A stretch of DNA of 57,034 nt from Pseudomonadota bacterium. GTDB lineage: Bacteria > Pseudomonadota > Gammaproteobacteria > Burkholderiales > Ferrovaceae. The DNA is taken from the NCBI GenBank assembly GCA_028873535.1, contig JAGWIJ010000006.1, forward strand, positions 1 through 57,034, in the 5' to 3' direction. The translations under genes were made by a program, and so were the position numbers. Below are positions 10,550 through 21,526 of the stretch, piece by piece. The notes under the pieces were generated by a model that did no database searches, had not been told where the DNA came from, and was given only the letters and a program-made list of their open reading frames with translations. Within the stretch, counting starts at the first letter, position 1. The number at the start of each line of letters is the position of its first letter.

Positions 10550-11361
10550 AGATCGCCCGGGCCGGCACCATGAAGGACATCCGCACGCGTCCGCGCGCAA
10601 CGCGCTCGATGGGCGGACCACGCCAGGTCGCACGCCTGCCCGGGCTGCGCCCGCTGCTGCCGCAGCTGGTGCTGGTCGCGGCACTGCTGGTGGTTGGTGC
10701 GCTGCTGGCCTTCGGTGCCAGGGCCGGGATGCGCTGGGTGGCCGGGCGTCCGATGTTCCAGATCCGCCAGGTGCACGTGCTGGGCGACCTCGAGCAGGTC
10801 GACCGTGATCTGGTCAGCAAGCGCGCGCTGGCGCTGCACGGGTCCTTCTTCGATCTCGACCTGCGCGCCGCCAATGCCGAGCTGCGCGCAGTGCCTTGGG
10901 TGCGCTCGGTGGCCGTGCGGCGCGTCTGGCCCGACACGCTCGAGGTTTCGGTCGAGGAGCATCGTCCGCTGGCGCGCTGGGGCGAGAACGAACTGCTCGA
11001 TACTTTCGGCGAGCGCTTCGTCGCCGAATACTCCGGCGTTCTGCCTTATTTCGAAGGCCCCAAGGGCAGCGAGCAGCTGATGCTCGAGACCTACTCGGCC
11101 CTGCGGCAGCGGCTGGCCTCGCTGCCGCTGTCGATCACCGACCTCGAGCTTTCCGAGCGCGGCGCTTGGCGCCTGACCGCCGACAACGGCCTCGAGATCC
11201 AGCTTGGCCGCCAGGACATCCAGGAACGCCTGGCGCGTTTCATCAACGTCTACCCGCAGCTGGCGCGGGTAGCTGCACCGGCCGGCGCCGTCGCCGACCT
11301 CCGATATACCCACGGCTTCGCGCTGCGTACCGCGAGCGGAGCCAAGGACCCGAATTCATGA
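10546..11361 (+). CDS. ftsQ: Cell division protein FtsQ
   Basis: FtsQ is a bitopic divisome protein that recruits FtsL and FtsB. The 271-residue product has a basic cytoplasmic N-terminus of about 35 residues, one membrane segment at roughly residues 40-65, and a POTRA domain starting at FQIRQVHVLG. This is followed by the VRRVWPDTLEV and EEHRPLARW stretches typical of FtsQ. It overlaps murB and ftsA by 4 nt each. In most relatives ddl precedes this gene; here murB does. Confidence 0.94.
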   Translation: MKIARAGTMKDIRTRPRATRSMGGPRQVARLPGLRPLLPQLVLVAALLVVGALLAFGARAGMRWVAGRPMFQIRQVHVLGDLEQVDRDLVSKRALALHGSFFDLDLRAANAELRAVPWVRSVAVRRVWPDTLEVSVEEHRPLARWGENELLDTFGERFVAEYSGVLPYFEGPKGSEQLMLETYSALRQRLASLPLSITDLELSERGAWRLTADNGLEIQLGRQDIQERLARFINVYPQLARVAAPAGAVADLRYTHGFALRTASGAKDPNS

Positions 11362-12599
11362 ATCCCAGACCACGCGACCTCAAGAACCTGATCGTCGCCC
11401 TCGACATCGGAACATCCAAGATCATCGCCATCGTCGCCGAGGTGCGCGCGGATGGCAGTTTCGAGGTGATCGGCATGGGCCAGCACCTGTCGCGCGGACT
11501 CAAGAAGGGCGTGGTGGTCAACATCGAGTCGACGGTGGCCGCGATCCAGCGCGCCCTCGAGGAAGCCGAACTGATGGCCGACTGCAAGATCCGCGAGGTG
11601 ATCACCGGCATCGCGGGCAGCCACATCAAGAGCTTCAATTCGCACGGCATGGTCGCGATCAAGGACAAGGAGGTTGGCCAGCCCGACATCGACCGCGTGC
11701 TCGAGACCGCGCGCGCCGTCAACATCCCGCTCGACCAGCAGATCCTGCACATCCTGACCCAGCAGTACATCGTGGACGGGCAGGAAGACGTCAAGGACCC
11801 GCTCGGCATGAGCGGCGTGCGGCTTGAAGTCAAGGTCCACATCGTCACCGGTGCGGTGTCGGCGGCGCAGAACATCATGAAATGCGTGCGCCGCTGCGGC
11901 CTCGAGGTGCACGACCTGATGCTGCAGCCGCTCGCCTCGGCGATGGCGGTGCTGACCGAGGACGAGAAGGATCTTGGCGTGTGCCTGGTCGACATCGGCG
12001 GCGGCACTACCGACCTGGCCGTGTTCGTGGGCGGAGCGATCCAGCACACGGCAGTGATCCCGGTCGCCGGCGACCAGATCACCAACGACGTGGCGATGGC
12101 GCTGCGCACGCCGACCAAGGATGCCGAGGAGCTCAAGGTGGCGCATGGCTGCGCGCTGCGCCAACTGGCCCCGGCCGACGAGTTCATCGACGTGCCCGGA
12201 GTGGGCGACCGTGGTTCGCGCCAGCTTTCGCGCCACACCCTGGCCGAGGTCATCGAACCGCGCGTCGAGGAACTCTACGCGCTGGTCCAGGCCGAGCTGC
12301 GCCGCAGCGGCTTCGAGGAGCTGCTGTCCTCGGGCATCGTGCTGACCGGCGGCACCAGCGCCATGCAGGGCATGGTGGAGCTGGGCGAGGAGATCTTTCA
12401 CATGCCGGTGCGCCTGGGCGTGCCTTCGTATCGCGGCCCGTTGTCCGAGGTGATGCGCAATCCGCGCTACTCCACCGGCGTCGGCCTGCTGATCGAGGGA
12501 TACAACCAGTTCCAGCGCAACCAGACCTCGCGTCTGCAGGTGGGATCGTTCCAGCAGGTGTTCGAACGCATGAGGAACTGGTTCCGCAGCAATTTCTGA
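11358..12599 (+). CDS. ftsA: Cell division protein FtsA
   Basis: FtsA is the actin-like protein that anchors FtsZ filaments to the membrane. It has 413 residues, with the phosphate-1 motif LDIGTSKI at the N-terminus, the phosphate-2 motif VDIGGGTTD, and an amphipathic C-terminal end (ERMRNWFRSNF) that fits the membrane-targeting sequence. The ATG overlaps the ftsQ stop. The nonamer AATTTCTGA is tandemly duplicated across the stop codon. Confidence 0.97.
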   Translation: MNPRPRDLKNLIVALDIGTSKIIAIVAEVRADGSFEVIGMGQHLSRGLKKGVVVNIESTVAAIQRALEEAELMADCKIREVITGIAGSHIKSFNSHGMVAIKDKEVGQPDIDRVLETARAVNIPLDQQILHILTQQYIVDGQEDVKDPLGMSGVRLEVKVHIVTGAVSAAQNIMKCVRRCGLEVHDLMLQPLASAMAVLTEDEKDLGVCLVDIGGGTTDLAVFVGGAIQHTAVIPVAGDQITNDVAMALRTPTKDAEELKVAHGCALRQLAPADEFIDVPGVGDRGSRQLSRHTLAEVIEPRVEELYALVQAELRRSGFEELLSSGIVLTGGTSAMQGMVELGEEIFHMPVRLGVPSYRGPLSEVMRNPRYSTGVGLLIEGYNQFQRNQTSRLQVGSFQQVFERMRNWFRSNF

Positions 12600-12600
12600 A

Positions 12601-12655
12601 TTTCTGAAGATGCCCCGGCGGCGGGGTATCATTTGTCAACGGGGAGGCATGGGCA
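12601..12655 (+). promoter_or_regulatory. ftsA-ftsZ leader: weak promoter candidate and strong RBS
   Basis: This short spacer holds a CCCC-GGGG mini-hairpin, a possible -10 box TATCAT at 12627-12632 with only a poor -35 match (CTGAAG) 17 bases upstream, and a strong ribosome-binding site GGGGAGG at 12641-12647, 8 nt before the ftsZ ATG. The RBS is clear. The promoter is speculative, although separate ftsZ promoters inside or after ftsA are known in other bacteria. Confidence 0.35.
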
Positions 12656-13813
12656 ATGTTTGAATTGATGGAAGGACAGACCGCAGGCGCGGTCATCAAG
12701 GTGATGGGTGTGGGTGGCTGCGGCGGCAACGCCGTCGAGCACATGCTCTCTGCAGGCATCGACGGGGTCGACTTCATCGTCGCCAACACTGATGCGCAGG
12801 CGCTCAAGCGCAGCGGTTCGCGCACCGTCCTGCAGCTCGGTGCGGCGATCACCAAGGGCCTGGGCGCTGGCGCCAATCCCGAGGTGGGCCGCCAGGCCGC
12901 GCTCGAGGACCGCGAAAAGATCAAGGAGTCGATTGCCGGCGCCGACATGCTGTTCCTGACCGCCGGCATGGGCGGCGGCACCGGCACTGGTGCGGCGCCG
13001 GTGGTCGCCGAGGTCGCACGCGAACTCGGCATCCTCACCGTGGCGGTGGTGACCAAGCCCTTCGGCTTCGAAGGCAAGCGCATGCGCGTGGCCCAGGAAG
13101 GCATCGAGGCGTTGTCGCAAAATGTCGACTCGCTGATCATCATCCCCAACGACAAGCTGATGGCGGTGCTGGGCGACGATGTCAGCTACACCGACGCCTA
13201 CAAGGCTGCCAACGAAGTGCTGCACGGTGCGGTTGCCGGCATCGCCGAGGTGATCAACTGCCCGGGGCTGGTCAACGTCGACTTCGCCGACGTGCGCACC
13301 GTGATGTCCGAGATGGGCGTGGCCATGATGGGCTCGGCGCGCGCGTCCGGCATCGACCGTGCCAATGTCGCCGCCCAGCAGGCGGTGGCGAGCCCGCTGC
13401 TCGAGGACGTGAACCTGTCCGGCGCACGCGGCGTGCTGGTCAACATCACGGCCAGCCAGAACATGCGTCTCAAGGAGGTCCACGAGGTCATGAACACCAT
13501 CAGCGCCTTCACCGCGCCGGACGCCACCGTGATCTTCGGCAGCGTGATCGATGAGGCCATGGGGGACGCGCTGCGTGTGACCATCGTTGCCACCGGGCTG
13601 GGCCAGCCGGTGGCGCGCAGCGCGCCGAAGCCGCTCAGCGTGGTGCGTACCGGAACCGACAATGCCGGGATCACCGAGATCGAGGCCGTCGAAGGCGCCT
13701 ACGACGCCCCGGCGATCCTGCGCCGCGGTCGCGCCGAGCGTGTCAGCGCCATGCGCGATTCCGGCGTCGACCCGCTCGACATCCCGGCCTTCCTGCGCAA
13801 GCAGGCGGACTGA
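12656..13813 (+). CDS. ftsZ: Cell division GTPase FtsZ
   Basis: FtsZ is the tubulin homologue that forms the cytokinetic ring. The 385-residue product has the tubulin signature GGGTGTG at 106-112, the T7-loop region NVDFADV, and a conserved C-terminal peptide (DIPAFLRKQ) that binds FtsA and ZipA. The start is fixed by the GGGGAGG site 8 nt upstream. It is followed by a strong hairpin, so it is probably the last gene of the dcw transcript. Confidence 0.98.
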   Translation: MFELMEGQTAGAVIKVMGVGGCGGNAVEHMLSAGIDGVDFIVANTDAQALKRSGSRTVLQLGAAITKGLGAGANPEVGRQAALEDREKIKESIAGADMLFLTAGMGGGTGTGAAPVVAEVARELGILTVAVVTKPFGFEGKRMRVAQEGIEALSQNVDSLIIIPNDKLMAVLGDDVSYTDAYKAANEVLHGAVAGIAEVINCPGLVNVDFADVRTVMSEMGVAMMGSARASGIDRANVAAQQAVASPLLEDVNLSGARGVLVNITASQNMRLKEVHEVMNTISAFTAPDATVIFGSVIDEAMGDALRVTIVATGLGQPVARSAPKPLSVVRTGTDNAGITEIEAVEGAYDAPAILRRGRAERVSAMRDSGVDPLDIPAFLRKQAD

Positions 13814-13836
13814 GCCGCCGCCCGGCCGGTCTGTCG

Positions 13837-13874
13837 CCGGCACGCATCCGCCCCCTCCCGCGGATGCGTGCCGG
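13837..13874 (+). terminator. 15-bp perfect hairpin after ftsZ
   Basis: The arms 13837-13851 and 13860-13874 are perfect reverse complements (15 bp) around an 8-nt C-rich loop, 24 nt after the ftsZ stop. There is no T-run, so it is not a classic Rho-independent terminator. It could still slow transcription or protect the 3' end of the ftsZ mRNA. The rest of the ftsZ-lpxC gap (to 14021) shows only an AT-richer patch around CAATATGCTAGAC that may hold the lpxC promoter. Confidence 0.55.
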
Positions 13875-14021
13875 GCGTGTCACGCCCCCAGGCTGGCGTC
13901 ACCACCGGCGCGCGACCTGGCATTGCGCCTGCCGTGGCCGCCCCACCGCGCGCGTAGCCAAGGGCCTCAATATGCTAGACTTTCCGCATTCCGGCGGGGC
14001 TTCCGTCGGCTTCGGAACGAC

Positions 14022-14936
14022 ATGATCAAGCAAAGAACCCTCAAGTCCATCGTCAAGACGCGCGGCGTCGGCCTGCATACCGGCGAACGCGTCGAGATGA
14101 CCATGCGCCCGGCCCAGCCCGATACCGGCATCGTGTTCCTGCGCGCCGACCTGCCGGACAATCCCGCCATCCCGGCGGTGGCGCACGGCGTCACCGACAC
14201 GCGCCTGTCGACCTGCATCGAGGCCAACGGCGGCAAGGTGCAGACCATCGAACACGTGATGTCGGCCCTGGCGGGACTGGGCATCGACAATTGCTACATC
14301 GACCTCACCGGGCCTGAACCGCCCATTGTCGACGGCAGCGCCGGTCCCTTCATCTTTCTCATCCAGTCGGCCGGCATTGCCGAGCAGTCGGCGCCCAAAC
14401 GCTATCTGCGCGTGAAGAAGACGGTCGAAGTGCAGCAAGGCGACAAGATCGCGCGCTTCAGCCCCCATGAGGGCCTGCGTGTGACCTTCAGCGGCGAATT
14501 CGATCACCCGGCCTTCGCGGACATCGATCCCACCGTCACCATCGACTTCGCTCACACCTCGTATGTGCGCGAGGTCGCGCGCGCGCGCACCTTCGGCTTC
14601 ACGCGCGATGTCGAGGCAATGCGCGCCCAGGGCCTGGGTCTGGGCGGCAGCCTGGAAAACGTCATCGTGCTGGATGAATTCCGCGTGCTCAACGCCGACG
14701 GCCTGCGCTATGCCGATGAGTTCCTCAAGCACAAGATCCTGGATGCCATCGGCGACATCTACCTGCTCGGTCATCCGCTGATCGGCGACTTCTATGGCCG
14801 CAAGAGCGGCCACGCCCTCAACAACGTCGCGGCGCGCGCCCTGCTCGACGATGCCAACGCCTGGGAACTGGTCACCTTCGACGACCCGGCCAAGCTGCCC
14901 AAGGGCTTCATGGACGCGGCGTTGCAGGCCGGCTGA
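14022..14936 (+). CDS. lpxC: UDP-3-O-acyl-GlcNAc deacetylase LpxC
   Basis: LpxC is the zinc amidase for the committed step of lipid A synthesis in the cytoplasm. The 304-residue protein has all metal and catalytic residues: Glu77-His78, His237 and Asp241 in HKILD, and His264. ATG 14022 gives the usual start ([11 protein letters not shown]); the frame is open upstream but that sequence is not LpxC-like. The position just after ftsZ is conserved in many proteobacteria. Confidence 0.97.
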   Translation: MIKQRTLKSIVKTRGVGLHTGERVEMTMRPAQPDTGIVFLRADLPDNPAIPAVAHGVTDTRLSTCIEANGGKVQTIEHVMSALAGLGIDNCYIDLTGPEPPIVDGSAGPFIFLIQSAGIAEQSAPKRYLRVKKTVEVQQGDKIARFSPHEGLRVTFSGEFDHPAFADIDPTVTIDFAHTSYVREVARARTFGFTRDVEAMRAQGLGLGGSLENVIVLDEFRVLNADGLRYADEFLKHKILDAIGDIYLLGHPLIGDFYGRKSGHALNNVAARALLDDANAWELVTFDDPAKLPKGFMDAALQAG

Positions 14937-14958
14937 AGCCGGCCTGCGGATGCCGCAG
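14924..14958 (+). terminator. Two alternative hairpins at the lpxC stop codon
   Basis: The arms 14925-14933 and 14938-14946 form a perfect 9-bp stem (10 with the next G-C pair) whose 4-nt loop is TGAA, so the lpxC stop codon lies in the loop. A second perfect hairpin, CTGCGG-ATG-CCGCAG at 14944-14958, overlaps the first, so the two are mutually exclusive. No T-tract follows. The rest of the gap to 15130 shows no other clear structure. Confidence 0.45.
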
Positions 14959-15130
14959 CCGGGCGCCGCTTGCGGTCGCCATGCTGCAATGGGCGACGGT
15001 TCGCGGCTGCGTCCGCTGCTGAGATCGCAGCTCCACCGAGGCGTGCGAATCGGCGCTGGCGTGGCCTTCCCTCTTCGCTGCGAACGCGCGATACTGTGGA
15101 CGTTTCCTGTCTTTCAGGTGTGATCGCACC

Positions 15131-15883
15131 ATGCGCAAGACCGTAGTCGCTCGTGTGCCCGAACCGAGCGCAGCCGTTCCGCCCGGGACGGAGGCTGGCG
15201 CGCCCGTGCGTGCCAGCGGCATTGGCCCGGTCCAGGACGATCCCGCCAGCGAATCATTGACCGAGCGCGTCTACCGCGAACTGCGCCTGCGCCTGGTGAC
15301 CGGACGCATCGCGCCTGGCGCAACGCTTTCCAGCCGCGGACTGGCGCAGGAACTCGATGTCAGTCCAATGCCGGTGCGCGAGGCCGTCGGGCGCCTGGTG
15401 GCCGAAAGCGCGCTCGAGGTGCATTCCAAGCGCTATATCTGCGTACCGGCGATGACGCGGGCGCGCTTCCAGGACCTGCTGCATTGCCGCCTGCTGCTTG
15501 AACCCGAAGCGGCGCGCCTGGCGCTTCCATTCATCGAACCCGCGCACCTGCGCCTGCTGGTCGAGGCCGACGAGCGCCTGAGCGCCAGCCTGGTCGGCGG
15601 CGATGCGCAGAAGTACATGCAGAGCAACTTCGACTTCCACTTCCTGATCTACGGTGCCCGCGCCCAGCTGACCATGCTGCACCTGATCGAAACGCTGTGG
15701 CTGCAGTTCGGGCCCTGGATGCGCGTGGTCTACGGACGTGTGGGCACCGCCCACCTGCTTGACCGGCACAAGCAGGCCTTGCAGGCGATCCGTGAGGCTG
15801 ATGCCGAGGCACTGGCGAAAGCCATCCACGATGACATAGCCGAGGGCATGGGACTGATCGGGCTGACCGGTCTGGATCCCTGA
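15131..15883 (+). CDS. GntR-family transcriptional regulator (FadR/FCD type)
   Basis: This 250-residue predicted regulator has a winged helix-turn-helix of GntR type at about residues 38-100 (GATLSSRGLAQELDVS, PVREAV). An all-helical effector domain of the FCD kind follows, with His in the FHFLIYG and HKQALQAI stretches likely to help bind a metal or ligand. The first 35 residues are an extra Ala/Pro-rich tail. It lies 47 nt upstream of an omega-aminotransferase on the same strand, so it probably controls that gene in response to an amino acid or amine. The effector cannot be told from sequence. Confidence 0.85.
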   Translation: MRKTVVARVPEPSAAVPPGTEAGAPVRASGIGPVQDDPASESLTERVYRELRLRLVTGRIAPGATLSSRGLAQELDVSPMPVREAVGRLVAESALEVHSKRYICVPAMTRARFQDLLHCRLLLEPEAARLALPFIEPAHLRLLVEADERLSASLVGGDAQKYMQSNFDFHFLIYGARAQLTMLHLIETLWLQFGPWMRVVYGRVGTAHLLDRHKQALQAIREADAEALAKAIHDDIAEGMGLIGLTGLDP

Positions 15884-15930
15884 GGCCCCGGGATTCCTGT
15901 CCAGCCATTCTCCGAGGTGAAAACACCGCC

Positions 15931-17265
15931 ATGAACATCAACATGGACCACTACTGGCTTCCGTTCACGCCCAACCGCTATTTCCGCAGCCATCCCAAGA
16001 TCGTGGTGTCGGCCAAGGGCGCCTACTACCAGACGGCCGACGGGCGCTCGCTGTTCGATTCCCTGTCCGGGCTGTGGTGCTCGCCCATCGGGCACGGCCA
16101 CCCGAAGATCGTCGAGGCCTTCCAGCGACAGGCCGCGACCATGGATTTTGCGCCGCCGTTCCAGGTCTGCAATCCGGTCACCTTCGCGCTGTCCGAGCAG
16201 GTCACCGCCATGGCCCCGCCCGGGCTGTCGCAGGTCTTTTTCGTGAACTCGGGATCGGAGGCGGTGGATACCGCGCTCAAGATCGCCATTGCCTACCACC
16301 GTGTGCGTGGGCAGGGCACGCGTACGCGCATGATCGGTCGCGAACGCGCCTACCATGGCGTCGGCTTCGGCGGCATCTCGGTGGGTGGCATGGTGGCCAA
16401 CCGCAAAGCCTATTCCAGCCTGATGCTGCCGGGTGTCGATCACCTGCGCCACCCCTGGGATCCCGGCGCGATGGCCTTCAGCAAGGGCCAGCCGGTGTGG
16501 GGCAGTCACCTGGCCGACGACCTCGAACGCCTGGTGGCGCTGCACGACGCCTCCAACATCGCCGCCGTGATTGTCGAACCCGTGCAGGGCTCCACGGGTG
16601 TGCTGGTGCCACCGCAGGGCTATCTGCAGAAGCTGCGCGACACCTGCACGCGGCACGGGATCCTGCTGATCTTCGACGAAGTGATCACCGGCTTCGGACG
16701 CACCGGCGCCAACTTCGGTGCGCAACGCTTCGGCGTCCAGCCCGACATGATCACCTTCGCCAAGGCGGTGACCAACGGCACCATCCCGCTGGGCGGGGTG
16801 CTGGTCAGCCAGGCGATCTACGACACCACCACTTCGATCGAGGCGCCGCCCCATGCGCCCGAACTGCTGCACGGCTACACCTACTCCGGTCATCCGATGG
16901 CGGCGGCCGTAGGCCTGGCAACGCTCGGCATCCTGCGCGAGGAAGGCCTGATCGAGCGCGCCGCCGCGCTGGCGCCGGTACTGGAGAGCGCTGTCCACGC
17001 GCTGCGCGACGAGCCTGGCGTGGTCGATATCCGCAACATCGGGCTGGCCGCAGCGGTGGACCTGGAACCCGTGCCGGGCAAGCCGGGCTTGCGCGCCTTC
17101 CGCGTCTTCGAATACGGCTTTGCGCACAGCCACCTGTACCGGGCCAGCGGCGACACGATCTCGATCGCGCCGCCCTTCATCTCCAGCGAGGGCGAGATCG
17201 CCGGCATTGCCGAAGGCCTGCGCGAGGCCATCCGCGCCGTGCGTGCCATGCCCGACGCGGCGTAG
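15931..17265 (+). CDS. Class III omega-amino acid:pyruvate aminotransferase
   Basis: This is a PLP-dependent class III aminotransferase of 444 residues, close in sequence pattern to beta-alanine/omega-amino acid:pyruvate transaminases. Visible features are the N-terminal HYWLPFTPNRYF stretch, NSGSEAVDTALK, YHGVGFGG, the FDEVITGFGR motif with the PLP-contacting Asp, and the Schiff-base lysine at Lys278 (TFAKAVTNG). Likely substrates are beta-alanine, taurine-like or other omega-amines with pyruvate as acceptor. The GntR gene upstream suggests local catabolic control. Substrate assignment is inference. Confidence 0.87.
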   Translation: MNINMDHYWLPFTPNRYFRSHPKIVVSAKGAYYQTADGRSLFDSLSGLWCSPIGHGHPKIVEAFQRQAATMDFAPPFQVCNPVTFALSEQVTAMAPPGLSQVFFVNSGSEAVDTALKIAIAYHRVRGQGTRTRMIGRERAYHGVGFGGISVGGMVANRKAYSSLMLPGVDHLRHPWDPGAMAFSKGQPVWGSHLADDLERLVALHDASNIAAVIVEPVQGSTGVLVPPQGYLQKLRDTCTRHGILLIFDEVITGFGRTGANFGAQRFGVQPDMITFAKAVTNGTIPLGGVLVSQAIYDTTTSIEAPPHAPELLHGYTYSGHPMAAAVGLATLGILREEGLIERAAALAPVLESAVHALRDEPGVVDIRNIGLAAAVDLEPVPGKPGLRAFRVFEYGFAHSHLYRASGDTISIAPPFISSEGEIAGIAEGLREAIRAVRAMPDAA

Positions 17266-17316
17266 GCACCGCCTGCGCCGACCGCGGCGGGCTGCCGGAC
17301 GCCTGCCTCAGCTTGG

Positions 17317-17817
17317 CTAGCGCTCACCGCCGCGCAGATGCGTGGCCAGCCGGCGCATGGCCAGCGCCAGCGCCGGTGCCTTCACTTGTGCTGCCACCGC
17401 CTCCAGATCTGCCGCCGCGGACGGCGGCGGCGGCAGCCGCGTCGACTTTTTTTGCGCCTGCGCCGGCGGCGCGGTGCTGGCTTGAACTTCTACAATGATT
17501 GATCTAATCTGGCCCTCCGCCGCATGGAACGCGAGTTGCAAGCGCGGTACAAGCTGTTTCAGCTTGGCTGCAACGGCTCCATTCGCGCAGGCCAGCACCA
17601 ACACTCCATCGTCTTCCAGCCAGGCCCGGCAGGCCGCTGCCAACGGCGCGGGAATATTTTCCGCAACCAGCTGATCCACCCGGGCGGCCATGGTAGTCTC
17701 CTGCTCCCAGCGCGTCCCGGGAGCCAGGGTCTTGAACACGGCGCGCAGGGCGCGCAGCGAAGTGGGCGTCGAAGTCACGATGAGGCTTTGCAAAGGGAGA
17801 TCGGCAATGCATATCAT
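17317..17817 (-). CDS. DUF721/DciA-like protein
   Basis: This is a small basic protein of the DUF721 type, the family that includes DciA, the replicative-helicase loader of bacteria lacking DnaC. The core DGVLVLACANGAVAAKLKQLVPRL matches the family's beta strand plus helix pattern. A proline-rich, basic C-terminal tail follows. The start is uncertain: ATG at 17817 gives 166 residues but overlaps the start of the divergent peptidase gene and has no ribosome-binding site; GTG at 17778 gives 153 residues and avoids the overlap. A DUF721 gene divergent from an M23 peptidase next to secA is a common betaproteobacterial arrangement. Confidence 0.72.
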   Translation of the reverse strand: MICIADLPLQSLIVTSTPTSLRALRAVFKTLAPGTRWEQETTMAARVDQLVAENIPAPLAAACRAWLEDDGVLVLACANGAVAAKLKQLVPRLQLAFHAAEGQIRSIIVEVQASTAPPAQAQKKSTRLPPPPSAAADLEAVAAQVKAPALALAMRRLATHLRGGER

Positions 17818-18736
17818 TGTAGTCGCGGATCATCGGTCGGCACCGCGTTCGTTCACGCTCGCGACCTGGCAGCTGGGTGCCGTGGCGGCACTCGCCCTCG
17901 GCGGGCTGGTCGGTCTGGTGCTTGGGGTCGGCGTGCTGGTGCGCGGGCTCGGCCCGCAGGCCGGCATGGTTGCGCGTGGCGGCATGCCTGCCGTCAGCGA
18001 TGTCGGACCCACGCTGTCCATGATGGCCAACCGCCTGGGCGAGATGGAAGCGCAACTGCTGCGCCTGGACACCTTCAGTGCGCGCCTGTCGACCCTGGTC
18101 GGCAACCGCGGCAACCGCGGCGACCGCAATGCCAGCCGGCTGGCGCCGCCGCCGCAGCTGCCGCAGCCCGACGGCGACGCTGTCACGGCGCCCGCCGCCG
18201 GTGAACCCCATGCCCAGGCGCCGACGCTCGATGGATTGCGCCAGAAGCTGATGCAGGTCGCTGCCGCCATCGAGGAACGCAGCATTCGCATCAACCAGAT
18301 CGAATCCGCCGTGGTCGACGTGCGCGCCATGGCCCGCACGCTGCCCACCGTGTCGCCGATCGTCAACGGACCGCATTCCTCGAATTTCGGCGCACGTGTC
18401 GACCCCTTCAACGGCGAACTGCGCTTCCACCAGGGCATCGACTTTCCGGCGCCTCCGGGGACCGCCTTCACCGCCGCCGCCACCGGCGTGGTGACCAGTG
18501 CGCACGCCGTGCCGGATTTCGGCAACCTGATCGAGATCGACCATGGCAACGGCCTGGTGACGCGCTACGCGCACGCCTCGCGGATCGACGTGCGTGAGGG
18601 CGAGATGGTGCTCAAGGGCCAAACGATCGGCTTGGTCGGTTCGACCGGCCGCTCGACCGGTCCGCATCTGCACTTCGAGGTGCGCGAGCATGGCCACGCC
18701 CTCGACCCGGAGCGTTTCCTGCGGCTGGACACTTGA
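17807..18736 (+). CDS. M23-family metallopeptidase (LytM domain), membrane-anchored
   Basis: This 309-residue protein is predicted to be anchored by one hydrophobic segment at about residues 20-45, with a coiled periplasmic linker and a C-terminal LytM/M23 domain. Zinc ligands are intact: His208 and Asp212 in HQGID, and His287/His289 in HLHFE. It probably cuts peptidoglycan cross-bridges or regulates an amidase. The start ATG at 17807 has AGGGAGA about 8 nt upstream. A small CAGCCC/GGGCTG hairpin follows the stop, before secA. Confidence 0.88.
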   Translation: MHIIVVADHRSAPRSFTLATWQLGAVAALALGGLVGLVLGVGVLVRGLGPQAGMVARGGMPAVSDVGPTLSMMANRLGEMEAQLLRLDTFSARLSTLVGNRGNRGDRNASRLAPPPQLPQPDGDAVTAPAAGEPHAQAPTLDGLRQKLMQVAAAIEERSIRINQIESAVVDVRAMARTLPTVSPIVNGPHSSNFGARVDPFNGELRFHQGIDFPAPPGTAFTAAATGVVTSAHAVPDFGNLIEIDHGNGLVTRYAHASRIDVREGEMVLKGQTIGLVGSTGRSTGPHLHFEVREHGHALDPERFLRLDT

Positions 18737-18770
18737 CCTGCCAGCCCTTCCGGGGGCTGTCATGGGCTTC

Positions 18771-18779
18771 TGGTATCAT
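18771..18779 (+). promoter_or_regulatory. secA: Extended -10 promoter candidate for secA
   Basis: The sequence TGGTATCAT fits an extended -10 element (TGn plus TATnnT), 36 nt before the secA ATG and just after a small hairpin. No good -35 is seen at the right spacing, which extended -10 promoters can tolerate. Confidence 0.4.
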
Positions 18780-18814
18780 GGCGGGCTTTAGCTTCTCCAG
18801 GCCCCGGCCATTCC

Positions 18815-21517
<2,703 letters not shown>

Positions 21518-21526
21518 GGAATCGCC

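Noticed and set aside
18733-18738. TTGACC as a -35 box for secA
   Set aside because: It lies 35 nt from the TATCAT -10 box, too far for a promoter spacer.
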